Shown: one piece after another, positions 1 through 6,183 of the stretch
Numbering within the stretch: position 1 is the first letter of the stretch
Layout of the letters: each line of letters opens with the position of its first letter
NCBI GenBank assembly: GCA_022360535.1
Contig: JAKSCP010000012.1
Coordinates: forward strand, 1 to 7,796
DNA length: 7,796 nt
Reading direction: 5' to 3'
From: Pseudomonadales bacterium
Lineage (GTDB): Bacteria > Pseudomonadota > Gammaproteobacteria > Pseudomonadales > Pseudohongiellaceae
Notes under the pieces: model-generated
What the model was told of the DNA's origin: nothing
The model's database searches: none
The model's input: only the letters and a program-made list of their open reading frames with translations
Program-made: the position numbers and the translations under genes

Positions 1-627
1 GCGGCAATGAATGCAGGCTTTCAGGTGAATACACACGCCATTGGTGACCACGCCAACATGAAAGTGCTGGACAATTACGGACGACTCATCAATGAAACCA
101 ATTCGAGAGATCGCCGTCATCGGGTTGAACATGCACAAATACTCCGCTTCGAAGACATTCTAAGATTTGCAGAGTTGGGCGTCGTTCCTTCCATGCAGGC
201 GACCCATGCCACCAGTGACAAGAACATGGCTGTGAACCGAATTGGCATGGTGCGCATTCAGGGTGCCTACGCCTGGCGCAAACTACTCGAGACCGGTGCG
301 CGTATCGCCAATGGTTCTGATTTTCCGGTAGAACATCCAAATCCCTTCTACGGCCTACATGCTTCAGTGACTCGCCAGGACCAGCGGAACGAGCCGGAAG
401 GAGGCTGGTACCCGGAGGAGAACATGACCCTGCTTGAAGCCTTCGCAAGTTTCACCCTGGATGCTGCCTATGCCGGGCATCAGGAAAACGAACTCGGTTC
501 ATTGGAACCAGGCAAGAAAGCGGATTTTATTGTTATTGATCGTGATCTGTTTGACATGCCGCTGTCAGAGTTGTGGCAAGTTCAAGTGGAAGAAACCTGG
601 GTTGGCGGTCGCCAGATTGGAAACTGA
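1..627 (+). CDS. Amidohydrolase family 3 (YtcJ-like) protein, C-terminal part
   Basis: Partial gene: the frame is open to base 1, so the N-terminal part, including the usual HxH metal site, lies outside the window. The visible 208 residues carry the second half of an amidohydrolase TIM barrel. There is a His in the THAIGD motif (codon 34-36), a His in the RVEHAQ motif (codon 130-132) and an Asp in NGSDFP (codon 319-321), in the order and spacing expected of the metal-binding and catalytic residues of the YtcJ/amidohydrolase_3 group. The C-terminal LGSLEPGKKADFIVIDRD stretch is the classic return to the small beta-sandwich domain of this superfamily. Family members hydrolyse C-N bonds of amides, N-formyl compounds or similar small molecules; the substrate cannot be told from sequence. 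The TGA stop is 25 bases before the acylase start, so the two are probably co-transcribed. Family assignment is secure; specificity is unknown. Confidence 0.9.
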   Translation, partial: AAMNAGFQVNTHAIGDHANMKVLDNYGRLINETNSRDRRHRVEHAQILRFEDILRFAELGVVPSMQATHATSDKNMAVNRIGMVRIQGAYAWRKLLETGARIANGSDFPVEHPNPFYGLHASVTRQDQRNEPEGGWYPEENMTLLEAFASFTLDAAYAGHQENELGSLEPGKKADFIVIDRDLFDMPLSELWQVQVEETWVGGRQIGN

Positions 628-642
628 CTACTACTCTCATTT

Positions 643-648
643 GGAGGT
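643..648 (+). promoter_or_regulatory. Ribosome binding site of the acylase gene
   Basis: GGAGGT lies just upstream of the ATG at 653, with five bases between GGAGG and the start. It settles the start of the acylase gene, because the same frame stays open upstream to an ATG at 434 inside the amidohydrolase gene. Confidence 0.8.
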
Positions 649-652
649 AAGC

Positions 653-2926
653 ATGCAACGTCGATTCGCATACCTTATACCACTCGTCCTTCTATTGCTG
701 ACCGCATGCGGCCCGACCAATGAGGCGCCTGCCCCAGTTGTTGCGACACCAGCACCGGAAAGATTCACTGCGGAAGAAATCTCTCGTATGGAAGCAACCG
801 CTGCCAATGTGGAAATCTTGCGTGATCGATGGGGTATCGCGCACATCTATGGCGTGACAGATGCGGACACAGTTTTCGGCACACTCTACGCCCAGGCCGA
901 AGATGATTTTTATCGCTTGGAAACCAACTACATCAACGCCATGGGCCGACTTGCGGAGGCCGAGGGCGAACAGCAACTGTATCGCGACTTACGCATGAAG
1001 TTGTTTATTGATCCTGAAGACATGCAACAACAGTTCGATGCCAGCCCAGGATGGTTGCAAGACCTAATGGTGGCATTTGCCGATGGCCTCAACTACTACC
1101 TGCACACCCATCCACAGGTAGAACCCCGTGTCATTCAAAAGTTTGAACCCTGGATGGCATTGAGCTTCACCGAAGGCAGCATCGGTGGTGATATCGAACG
1201 AATTAACATTCAACAGTTGCAGGATTTCTACAACAGTGGACCCATGGTTGCGCAGGTCAACATGCCTTTCGATGGCGAACCGAGGGGTTCGAATGGTTTT
1301 TCCATCGCTCCGCAAAATACCGTTAATGGCAACGCCTTGTTTCTGATAAATCCCCATACTTCCTTCTTCTTCCGTTCCGAGCTGCATATGGTTAGTGAAG
1401 AAGGACTTAATGCCTATGGCGCCGTAACCTGGGGGCAGTTCTTCATCTATCAGGGTTTCAACGAAAACACGGGTTGGATGCATACCTCCAGCCGCGCCGA
1501 TGCTATCGATGAATACCTGCTCACAGTCGTAGAACAGGACGATGGTTACTACTATCAGTTCGGCGATGAACTGCGACCACTAACAGAGAGAGTTATCACA
1601 TTGCCGTATAAAGATGGCGATGAAATGAATGAGCGGGTCGTCACGGCTTACTTCAGCCATCACGGTCCAGTGGTTCGGGAACAGGATGGTCAATGGGTTG
1701 CCTTTAGTATCATGGAGGAACCCATCAAAGCACTCTCGCAGTCCTATGGCCGCACCAAGGCCAACAATTACGAAGAGTTTGCCGCCACCATGGAACTGCG
1801 CACCAATTCCTCCAATAACACGGTATACGCAGACAGTGCTGGCAACATCGCCTATTGGCATGGCAACTATATCCCCCGCCGCGATCTCAGCTTCGACTGG
1901 AATAGTCCTCTTGATGGCAGCAACCCAGCCACTGACTACCAGGGACTGCACGCCCTGCATGAAATGATTACCGTGATGAATCCTGGCAGCGGATGGATTC
2001 AAAACACCAATAACACGCCGTTCAATGCAGCCGGTCCGGATTTCAGCCCAGATCCTGATGACTACCCGGTGTATATGGCCAACAATCCGGAAAACCCCCG
2101 CGGGGTACATGCGGTGCGAGTATTAGAAGGCAAGACCGACTTTACACTGGACTCGCTCATCGAAGCTGCGTATGACCCATACCTGCCTTTCTTCGAAGAG
2201 TTGGTGCCAAGTCTCTTATTTATTACCGCCGTGGATAGCCCAATAGCCAACCGTACAGACCAGGACCAAATCAACACCAATGCCAATACGGGCCCCATTT
2301 CCATACAGTCAGAGATGCTTGATTACATCGATCTGCTGCGAAGCTGGGACTTTCAATTTGGTGTCGACTCGACGGAGACTTCGTTAGCGGTCTACTGGGC
2401 CCAGCAGCTCATGGAAGACGTACGCACTGCCGCCACCGCAGAAGGAATCAACATCTATGAGTACATGATTGTGCACTCCACTGTGCAGGAGAAACTCAGC
2501 GCATTAACTACGGCGGCTGAGACCCTCACGCAGGATTTCGGGTCCTGGCAAGTGCCCTGGGGAGAAATAAATCGATATCAGAGACTCACGGGTGATTTAG
2601 TGCAGGACTTCAATGATGATGCACCAAGCCTGCCCGTGGGATTTGCCTCTGGCCGGTGGGGCGCCCTGGCATCATTTGGCGCACGCACTTATCCTGGCAC
2701 CAAGCGCATGTACGGTACCAGTGGCAATAGTTTCGTTGCCGCGGTGGAATTTGGTTCCCCACTTCGGGCGAAGGCCATCACCGTTGGTGGCTTACACAGC
2801 GACCCCGACTCCCCACACTTCGATGACCAGGCAGAGATGTATGCCAACGGCGAATTCCGCGATGTGCTGTTCTACCGGGATGATATCGAAGCGAATCTGG
2901 AGCGCCGCTATCGGCCTGGTGAATAA
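653..2926 (+). CDS. Penicillin acylase family (Ntn-hydrolase) lipoprotein
   Basis: A 757-residue precursor of the penicillin/acyl-homoserine-lactone acylase family, which hydrolyses amide bonds of N-acyl compounds after self-cleavage into alpha and beta chains. The N-terminus is a lipoprotein signal: basic MQRR, a hydrophobic run, then lipobox LTAC with Cys19. Gly follows the Cys, so no Asp retention signal is seen and outer-membrane anchoring is likely. Residues 61-90 hold the alpha-chain GIAHIYG and YAQAEDDF motifs. The predicted self-cleavage site is Gly212/Ser213 (Ser codon 1289-1291) in RGSNGFSIAP, making Ser213 the N-terminal nucleophile of the beta chain. GWMHTS (274-279), HHGPV (336-340) and Asn389 ahead of the VYAD motif match the conserved beta-chain and oxyanion elements. 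Length is close to known family members. The gap to the next gene is 41 bases. The substrate may be a peptide-like or N-acyl amino compound; activity on beta-lactams should not be assumed from the family name. Confidence 0.9.
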   Translation: MQRRFAYLIPLVLLLLTACGPTNEAPAPVVATPAPERFTAEEISRMEATAANVEILRDRWGIAHIYGVTDADTVFGTLYAQAEDDFYRLETNYINAMGRLAEAEGEQQLYRDLRMKLFIDPEDMQQQFDASPGWLQDLMVAFADGLNYYLHTHPQVEPRVIQKFEPWMALSFTEGSIGGDIERINIQQLQDFYNSGPMVAQVNMPFDGEPRGSNGFSIAPQNTVNGNALFLINPHTSFFFRSELHMVSEEGLNAYGAVTWGQFFIYQGFNENTGWMHTSSRADAIDEYLLTVVEQDDGYYYQFGDELRPLTERVITLPYKDGDEMNERVVTAYFSHHGPVVREQDGQWVAFSIMEEPIKALSQSYGRTKANNYEEFAATMELRTNSSNNTVYADSAGNIAYWHGNYIPRRDLSFDWNSPLDGSNPATDYQGLHALHEMITVMNPGSGWIQNTNNTPFNAAGPDFSPDPDDYPVYMANNPENPRGVHAVRVLEGKTDFTLDSLIEAAYDPYLPFFEELVPSLLFITAVDSPIANRTDQDQINTNANTGPISIQSEMLDYIDLLRSWDFQFGVDSTETSLAVYWAQQLMEDVRTAATAEGINIYEYMIVHSTVQEKLSALTTAAETLTQDFGSWQVPWGEINRYQRLTGDLVQDFNDDAPSLPVGFASGRWGALASFGARTYPGTKRMYGTSGNSFVAAVEFGSPLRAKAITVGGLHSDPDSPHFDDQAEMYANGEFRDVLFYRDDIEANLERRYRPGE

Positions 2927-2952
2927 GTCAGTAACAAGGATCTTGTGAGCAA

Positions 2953-2957
2953 AAGGA
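2953..2957 (+). promoter_or_regulatory. Ribosome binding site of the aminotransferase gene
   Basis: AAGGA sits ten bases before the ATG at 2968, within the 41-base gap after the acylase stop. Spacing is slightly long but acceptable. No promoter or terminator is apparent in this gap, which fits read-through transcription. Confidence 0.6.
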
Positions 2958-2967
2958 AGTAAGCATC

Positions 2968-4146
2968 ATGAGCGCTTCTGCAAAACACCGAGCCGGCAGG
3001 CACTTTCTGCAAATCCCGGGACCTTCCAATGTGCCCGATAGCGTGTTGCGTGCCATGGCGCAACCCGTGATCGATCATCGTGGGCCGGAATTTCCTGAAC
3101 TCACCCTGCCCTTGTTTGAGAAGCTCAAGAAAGTTTTCAGAACTGAATCCGAGGTCTTCATCTACCCTGCTTCGGGCACTGGCGGCTGGGAATGTGCATT
3201 GCTGAATACCTTGTCTCCCGGAGATAAGGTGCTGGCCTTCGAAACCGGGCACTTCGCAACGCTGTGGAAAAATGTGGCCGAGAAACTGGGCTTACATATT
3301 TTATGGATGCCTGGAGATTGGCGTCATGGCGTGGACCCCAAACTGGTGGAAGAAAAACTGAGCGAAGACTCGGCCCAGGAAATCAAAGCTGTGCTTGCCG
3401 TACACACCGAAACCAGTACTGGGGTCACCAGCCGCATCCCCGAGATACGGGCTGCCATCGATAAGACGAAACATCCTGCACTGTTTTTGGTGGATGCGGT
3501 CTCATCGCTCGCCTGCTCTGACTATCGCCATGACGAATGGGGCGTCGATATCACGGTAAGTGCCTCGCAAAAAGGACTAATGCTTCCACCCGGCTTGAGC
3601 TTCAACGCGGTGAGCGCTTTGGCGCTGGAGCAATCCAAGAAATCCCGGGCCCTGCATTCTTATTGGCATTGGGACACGATGCTGGAAAACAACGCTCGCG
3701 GCTATTTTCCTTACACACCTGCAACCAACCTGCTCTATGGGCTCGATGAGGCATTGAACTTAATCCACGCCGAAGGATTGGACAATGTCATTGCACGTCA
3801 CACGCGGTTTGCCAAAGCGACGCGAACGGCGGTAGCCGCCTGGGATCTGGACAACGTATGCCTCAATGCCAAGGAGTACTGCAATAGCACGACCGCGGTG
3901 TTCGCCCCTGGTGACGCGGATGCCTTGCGTAAAGTGATACTTGAAAAGTTTGATATGTCATTGGGCACGGGCCTGGGACTCCTGAAAGGAAAAATATTCC
4001 GCATCGGACACCTGGGCGATATCAATGAATTAATGTTGATGGGCACACTGAGCGGTGTGGAAATGGGGCTCAAATTAGCGGACATGCCACACCAACCTGG
4101 TGGTGTACAAGCCGCTATGGAATTCCTCGCAAGCTCCGCTGACTAA
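2968..4146 (+). CDS. Serine--glyoxylate aminotransferase-like, class V PLP enzyme
   Basis: A 392-residue cytosolic pyridoxal-phosphate enzyme of aminotransferase class V. The best match by motif is serine--glyoxylate aminotransferase, which converts L-serine plus glyoxylate to hydroxypyruvate plus glycine (serine cycle and photorespiration-like routes). Seen in order: an N-terminal LQIPGPSNVP motif (14-23), SGTGGWE (69-75) at the phosphate-binding turn, THTETSTG-like VHTETSTG (145-152), Asp176 in FLVDAVSS which should bind the pyridine nitrogen, and Lys202 in SASQKG (codon 3571-3573) as the Schiff-base lysine. A C-terminal FRIGHLGD motif is followed by ELMLMGTLSGVEMGL. Length is near that of known methylotroph enzymes. 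There is no signal peptide. Alanine--glyoxylate activity or another amino donor remains possible, since the class V enzymes share these motifs. It lies 24 bases before the permease gene in the same operon. Confidence 0.87.
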   Translation: MSASAKHRAGRHFLQIPGPSNVPDSVLRAMAQPVIDHRGPEFPELTLPLFEKLKKVFRTESEVFIYPASGTGGWECALLNTLSPGDKVLAFETGHFATLWKNVAEKLGLHILWMPGDWRHGVDPKLVEEKLSEDSAQEIKAVLAVHTETSTGVTSRIPEIRAAIDKTKHPALFLVDAVSSLACSDYRHDEWGVDITVSASQKGLMLPPGLSFNAVSALALEQSKKSRALHSYWHWDTMLENNARGYFPYTPATNLLYGLDEALNLIHAEGLDNVIARHTRFAKATRTAVAAWDLDNVCLNAKEYCNSTTAVFAPGDADALRKVILEKFDMSLGTGLGLLKGKIFRIGHLGDINELMLMGTLSGVEMGLKLADMPHQPGGVQAAMEFLASSAD

Positions 4147-4159
4147 CAATTACAAGAAC

Positions 4160-4165
4160 AAGGAG
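4160..4165 (+). promoter_or_regulatory. Ribosome binding site of the permease gene
   Basis: AAGGAG five bases before the ATG at 4171, in the 24-base gap after the aminotransferase stop. It is a strong match with good spacing and supports the chosen start. Confidence 0.75.
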
Positions 4166-4170
4166 TCTCT

Positions 4171-5544
4171 ATGGACCCTGCCACTGCAGTAAACACCAGT
4201 GCTGCGATCTCTCTGTTAGGCTTTGCCGCCGTCATCTTTCTGTTGCTGTTTCTCATTGCGAAATGGAAGTGGCACGTTTTCTTCGCACTGCTCATTCCGA
4301 TTTTATTGTTCGGAGTTTTGCCGGGCATCCAACAGAACAACTTTATCGATGCCTTCGAAAGTGGCTTCGGTAACACCCTGGGCTCAATCGGTGTAGTTAT
4401 CGTATTGGGCTCAATCATCGCAGAAGCGCTGAAACATACCGGGGCAATTCAGGTTATCACCCGCTCCATGGTCAACCTGGTTGGTTCTAATCGGATGCCA
4501 CTGGCACTCACGCTGACCGGCTTCATTATCGGCGTCGCCATCTTTTCCGATGTGGCCTATGTGATTCTTAACCCGCTGGTGCACTCCGCTGCGAAAACCA
4601 TGGGGGTAGGCATCGCAGTGATGTCCACAGGATTGGTCGGCGCACTGCAACTTACTCACGCAATCGTGCCCCCCACCCCCGGACCACTGGCAGCCGCAGC
4701 CCTGGTTGGCGCGGACATCGGCAAAACCATCATCTACGGCAGCATCGCCTGCCTGTTTGGCTCTTTGGCCTGCTGGGCCTGGGGAACTATGTTTGCCGGC
4801 CCACGTATCTCGACCCAACCTTCCGACGAATTCGAAGGCATTACTATCGATGACCTGGACGACGACGGGCCTTCCGAACTACCCAGTACTCTCAGCTCGT
4901 ACATGCCCATTGTGATTCCAATCGTGCTCATTGGTACGCAGAGTGTCGTCGCCCTAACCTTTCCCGAAGGCCATATCCTGCGCACTGTCTTTCTCTATCT
5001 GGGTTGGCCGGTAATGGCGCTGTCGGTTGGCGTATGGCTTGCCTATCGCAACATCAAGAGCAAGGACGACAAAGAAAAAGCACGCGACGCCTGGGTGGAA
5101 TCGGCGCTGAAAACCTCGGCGATGATTCTGGTAGTAACCGGACTCGGCGGCTCGCTAAGCGCAATCCTGCGCGGCACACCGGCAGTGGATTTTATAGCGA
5201 CATTTTTCAGCGATTACGGTCTGCCGGCGATTCTGCTGCCTTTCGTCATTGGCATCATTGGCAACATGATTACGGGATCAACGACCGTGGGCGTAATCAC
5301 CGCCGCCTCTCTCGTGGCGCCAATGCTGGGAAGTCTCGCACTGTCGCCAGAGGCTGCCATGCTGGCCGGCGCCAGTGGCTCGGTGATTATCAAATACGTG
5401 AATAGCAGCTACTTCTGGGTGTGTACTTCGCTATCAAAATTGAGTGTGCCAGACGCAGTATTCAGCTATGGAGGTGCGACACTGGTTGGCGGGTTGGTTT
5501 CGTTTGCAACCGTATGCGCACTCTGGGGACTGGGATTAGTCTAG
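4171..5544 (+). CDS. GntP-family permease
   Basis: A 457-residue polytopic inner-membrane transporter of the gluconate:H+ symporter (GntP) family. Known members carry gluconate, idonate, fructuronate or, in DsdX, D-serine. The protein has many hydrophobic segments, for example about 12-30, 35-52, 70-86, 110-134, 145-160, 186-206, 246-263, 275-292, 316-334, 352-368, 373-390 and 434-455. The family signature HAIVPPTPGP is at 163-172, preceded by VGALQLT. A second signature is at 409-416 (YVNSSYFW, where many members have HVNDSGFW). A charged loop rich in Asp and Glu (about 213-245) sits between the two halves and is probably cytoplasmic. The neighbouring serine--glyoxylate type aminotransferase makes a hydroxy acid or serine-like substrate attractive, but this is inference. 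This is the last gene of the operon; the next gene is 244 bases away. Confidence 0.9.
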   Translation: MDPATAVNTSAAISLLGFAAVIFLLLFLIAKWKWHVFFALLIPILLFGVLPGIQQNNFIDAFESGFGNTLGSIGVVIVLGSIIAEALKHTGAIQVITRSMVNLVGSNRMPLALTLTGFIIGVAIFSDVAYVILNPLVHSAAKTMGVGIAVMSTGLVGALQLTHAIVPPTPGPLAAAALVGADIGKTIIYGSIACLFGSLACWAWGTMFAGPRISTQPSDEFEGITIDDLDDDGPSELPSTLSSYMPIVIPIVLIGTQSVVALTFPEGHILRTVFLYLGWPVMALSVGVWLAYRNIKSKDDKEKARDAWVESALKTSAMILVVTGLGGSLSAILRGTPAVDFIATFFSDYGLPAILLPFVIGIIGNMITGSTTVGVITAASLVAPMLGSLALSPEAAMLAGASGSVIIKYVNSSYFWVCTSLSKLSVPDAVFSYGGATLVGGLVSFATVCALWGLGLV

Positions 5545-5581
5545 CCGCCTGTCTGCGACGCACCATAAGCCGAAGCCATTG

Positions 5582-5606
5582 GCGCACAGGCCTGTCCGCA
5601 GTTTTG
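5582..5606 (+). terminator. Possible weak terminator after the permease gene
   Basis: The arms GCG-C-ACA and TGT-C-CGC (5582-5588 and 5593-5599) pair around GGCC with one C/C mismatch, and the core ACAGGCCTGT (5586-5595) is a perfect palindrome. It is followed by AGTTTTG, only four T in a row. The position, about 40 bases past the last operon stop, suits termination. The broken stem and short T run make it a weak candidate, and it could equally be a protein-binding dyad. Confidence 0.3.
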
Positions 5607-5627
5607 CTTCTCCATCTGTTTTCATGA

Positions 5628-5638
5628 CGACAGTGTCG
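5628..5638. repeat. Short perfect dyad CGACA-G-TGTCG
   Basis: Five-base arms around a single central G form a perfect inverted repeat in non-coding DNA between the operon and the repressor gene. There are no flanking T runs, so it is not a terminator by itself. It may be an operator half-site pair or chance. Confidence 0.25.
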
Positions 5639-5722
5639 ACGGCGTTAAGATTCTCTGCGGCTCGCCCTTGGAACCGCGTTTCAAACTTTCGATTCAGAAT
5701 TAAAACTAACCGTTTTACCTGA

Positions 5723-5752
5723 TTGACACCGGGATATATATAAAGCTAGTCT
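5723..5752 (+). promoter_or_regulatory. Candidate sigma70 promoter for the BlaI/M56 cassette
   Basis: A perfect -35 box TTGACA (5723-5728) is followed after 18 bases by TAGTCT (5747-5752), a weak -10 box that keeps the important first TA and last T. An overlapping alternative is TTTACC (5714-5719) with TATATA (5737-5742) at 17-base spacing. Either would start transcription roughly 25-45 bases before the GTG start of the repressor. The AT-rich run between 5734 and 5744 supports a promoter here; which pair is used cannot be told. Confidence 0.45.
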
Positions 5753-5768
5753 TTTTATGTCTTAAAGA
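5749..5768. promoter_or_regulatory. Possible repressor operator next to the promoter
   Basis: GTCTT occurs at 5749-5753 and again at 5759-5763, ten bases (one helical turn) apart, and the second copy forms the dyad TCTT-A-AAGA (5760-5768). It overlaps the likely transcription start, where an autoregulating BlaI-type repressor would bind. It does not match the TACA-TGTA type operators of staphylococcal BlaI/MecI or CopY, so the assignment is tentative. Confidence 0.25.
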
Positions 5769-5788
5769 ATAACGACTTCGGTGCGGAC

Positions 5789-6169
5789 GTGGCAAGAAAG
5801 ACTTCAAAAATACTCACGGAAGGCGAGTTGAAGATTATGGACGTGATTTGGGAACTCGAAGAGGCGTCCGTAAGAGATGTGACTGAGGTTCTACGAAAGA
5901 GCCAATCTGCGGCATACAAGACCGTACAAACGATGCTAAGAGTTCTGGAAACCAAAGGTTACGTCGAGCATTTCGTATCTGGCCGAACCTACATTTACAA
6001 ACCGCTTGTTGAGCGAAACAAAGCGAGAACTGCGGCAATAAACCAATTGCTGTCCAATTTTTTCCACGGCTCACCCCAGTCGCTGGTTGTGAATCTTCTC
6101 GAAGATGAGGCACTGGATGCCTCGGAAATAGAACAAATTAAGGATTTGATTAACAAAAGCAAAACATAA
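5789..6169 (+). CDS. BlaI/MecI/CopY-family transcriptional repressor
   Basis: A 126-residue DNA-binding repressor of the penicillinase-repressor family, which normally binds as a dimer to operators and is inactivated by cleavage when a partner M56 membrane peptidase is activated. The winged helix covers about 9-73: LTEGELKIMDVIWE opens it, the recognition helix is about 41-58 (AAYKTVQTMLRVLETKGY) and the wing is VEHFVSGRTYIYKPL. The C-terminal dimer part has SLVVN-LLEDEALDASEIEQI, which aligns with the SLVLN-F region of staphylococcal MecI/BlaI. Asn102-Leu103 (codons 6092-6097) would then sit at the known Asn-Phe cleavage point. The start is GTG; the frame has no other usable start back to an in-frame stop at 5747, and no clear ribosome binding site is seen. 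The M56 gene starts 14 bases after its stop, a classic regulator-sensor pair. Four of seven Arg codons are AGA, unlike the upstream operon. Confidence 0.92.
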   Translation: MARKTSKILTEGELKIMDVIWELEEASVRDVTEVLRKSQSAAYKTVQTMLRVLETKGYVEHFVSGRTYIYKPLVERNKARTAAINQLLSNFFHGSPQSLVVNLLEDEALDASEIEQIKDLINKSKT

Positions 6170-6172
6170 GCT

Positions 6173-6176
6173 GGAG
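6173..6176 (+). promoter_or_regulatory. Ribosome binding site deciding a TTG start
   Basis: GGAG four bases after the repressor stop and seven bases before a TTG at 6184. It supports TTG rather than later in-frame GTG (6250) or TTG (6235) codons, which would cut into the first membrane helix. The short gap suggests translational coupling with the repressor. Confidence 0.65.
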
Positions 6177-6183
6177 AAATCAG

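Larger units (their letters stand above)
5545..5788 (+). other. Intergenic region between operon and BlaI/M56 cassette
   Basis: 244 bases with no supported gene. The first half contains a 10-base perfect palindrome inside a longer imperfect hairpin, and a second 11-base dyad. The second half turns AT-rich and holds a promoter-like block leading into the repressor gene. A reading frame of 68 codons that starts inside the permease gene (5421) crosses part of this region, but it has no ribosome binding site or recognisable protein and is taken as a shadow. Confidence 0.7.

Noticed and set aside
434..652. N-terminal extension of the acylase frame by 73 codons from an ATG at 434
   Set aside because: It overlaps the conserved C-terminal coding part of the amidohydrolase, has no ribosome binding site, and would bury the lipoprotein signal that starts at 653 behind GGAGG.
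1580..2110. 176-codon open frame on the - strand inside the acylase gene
   Set aside because: It lies entirely opposite a conserved coding region, has no recognisable motif, and is explained as a shadow of the + strand gene. The same holds for the - strand frames at 1064-1483, 2062-2304, 2908-3252 and 4411-4818.
653..2926. Reading the acylase as a beta-lactam resistance or penicillin-modifying enzyme
   Set aside because: The family acts on many N-acyl substrates and the visible motifs only prove the Ntn-hydrolase mechanism, not beta-lactam specificity.
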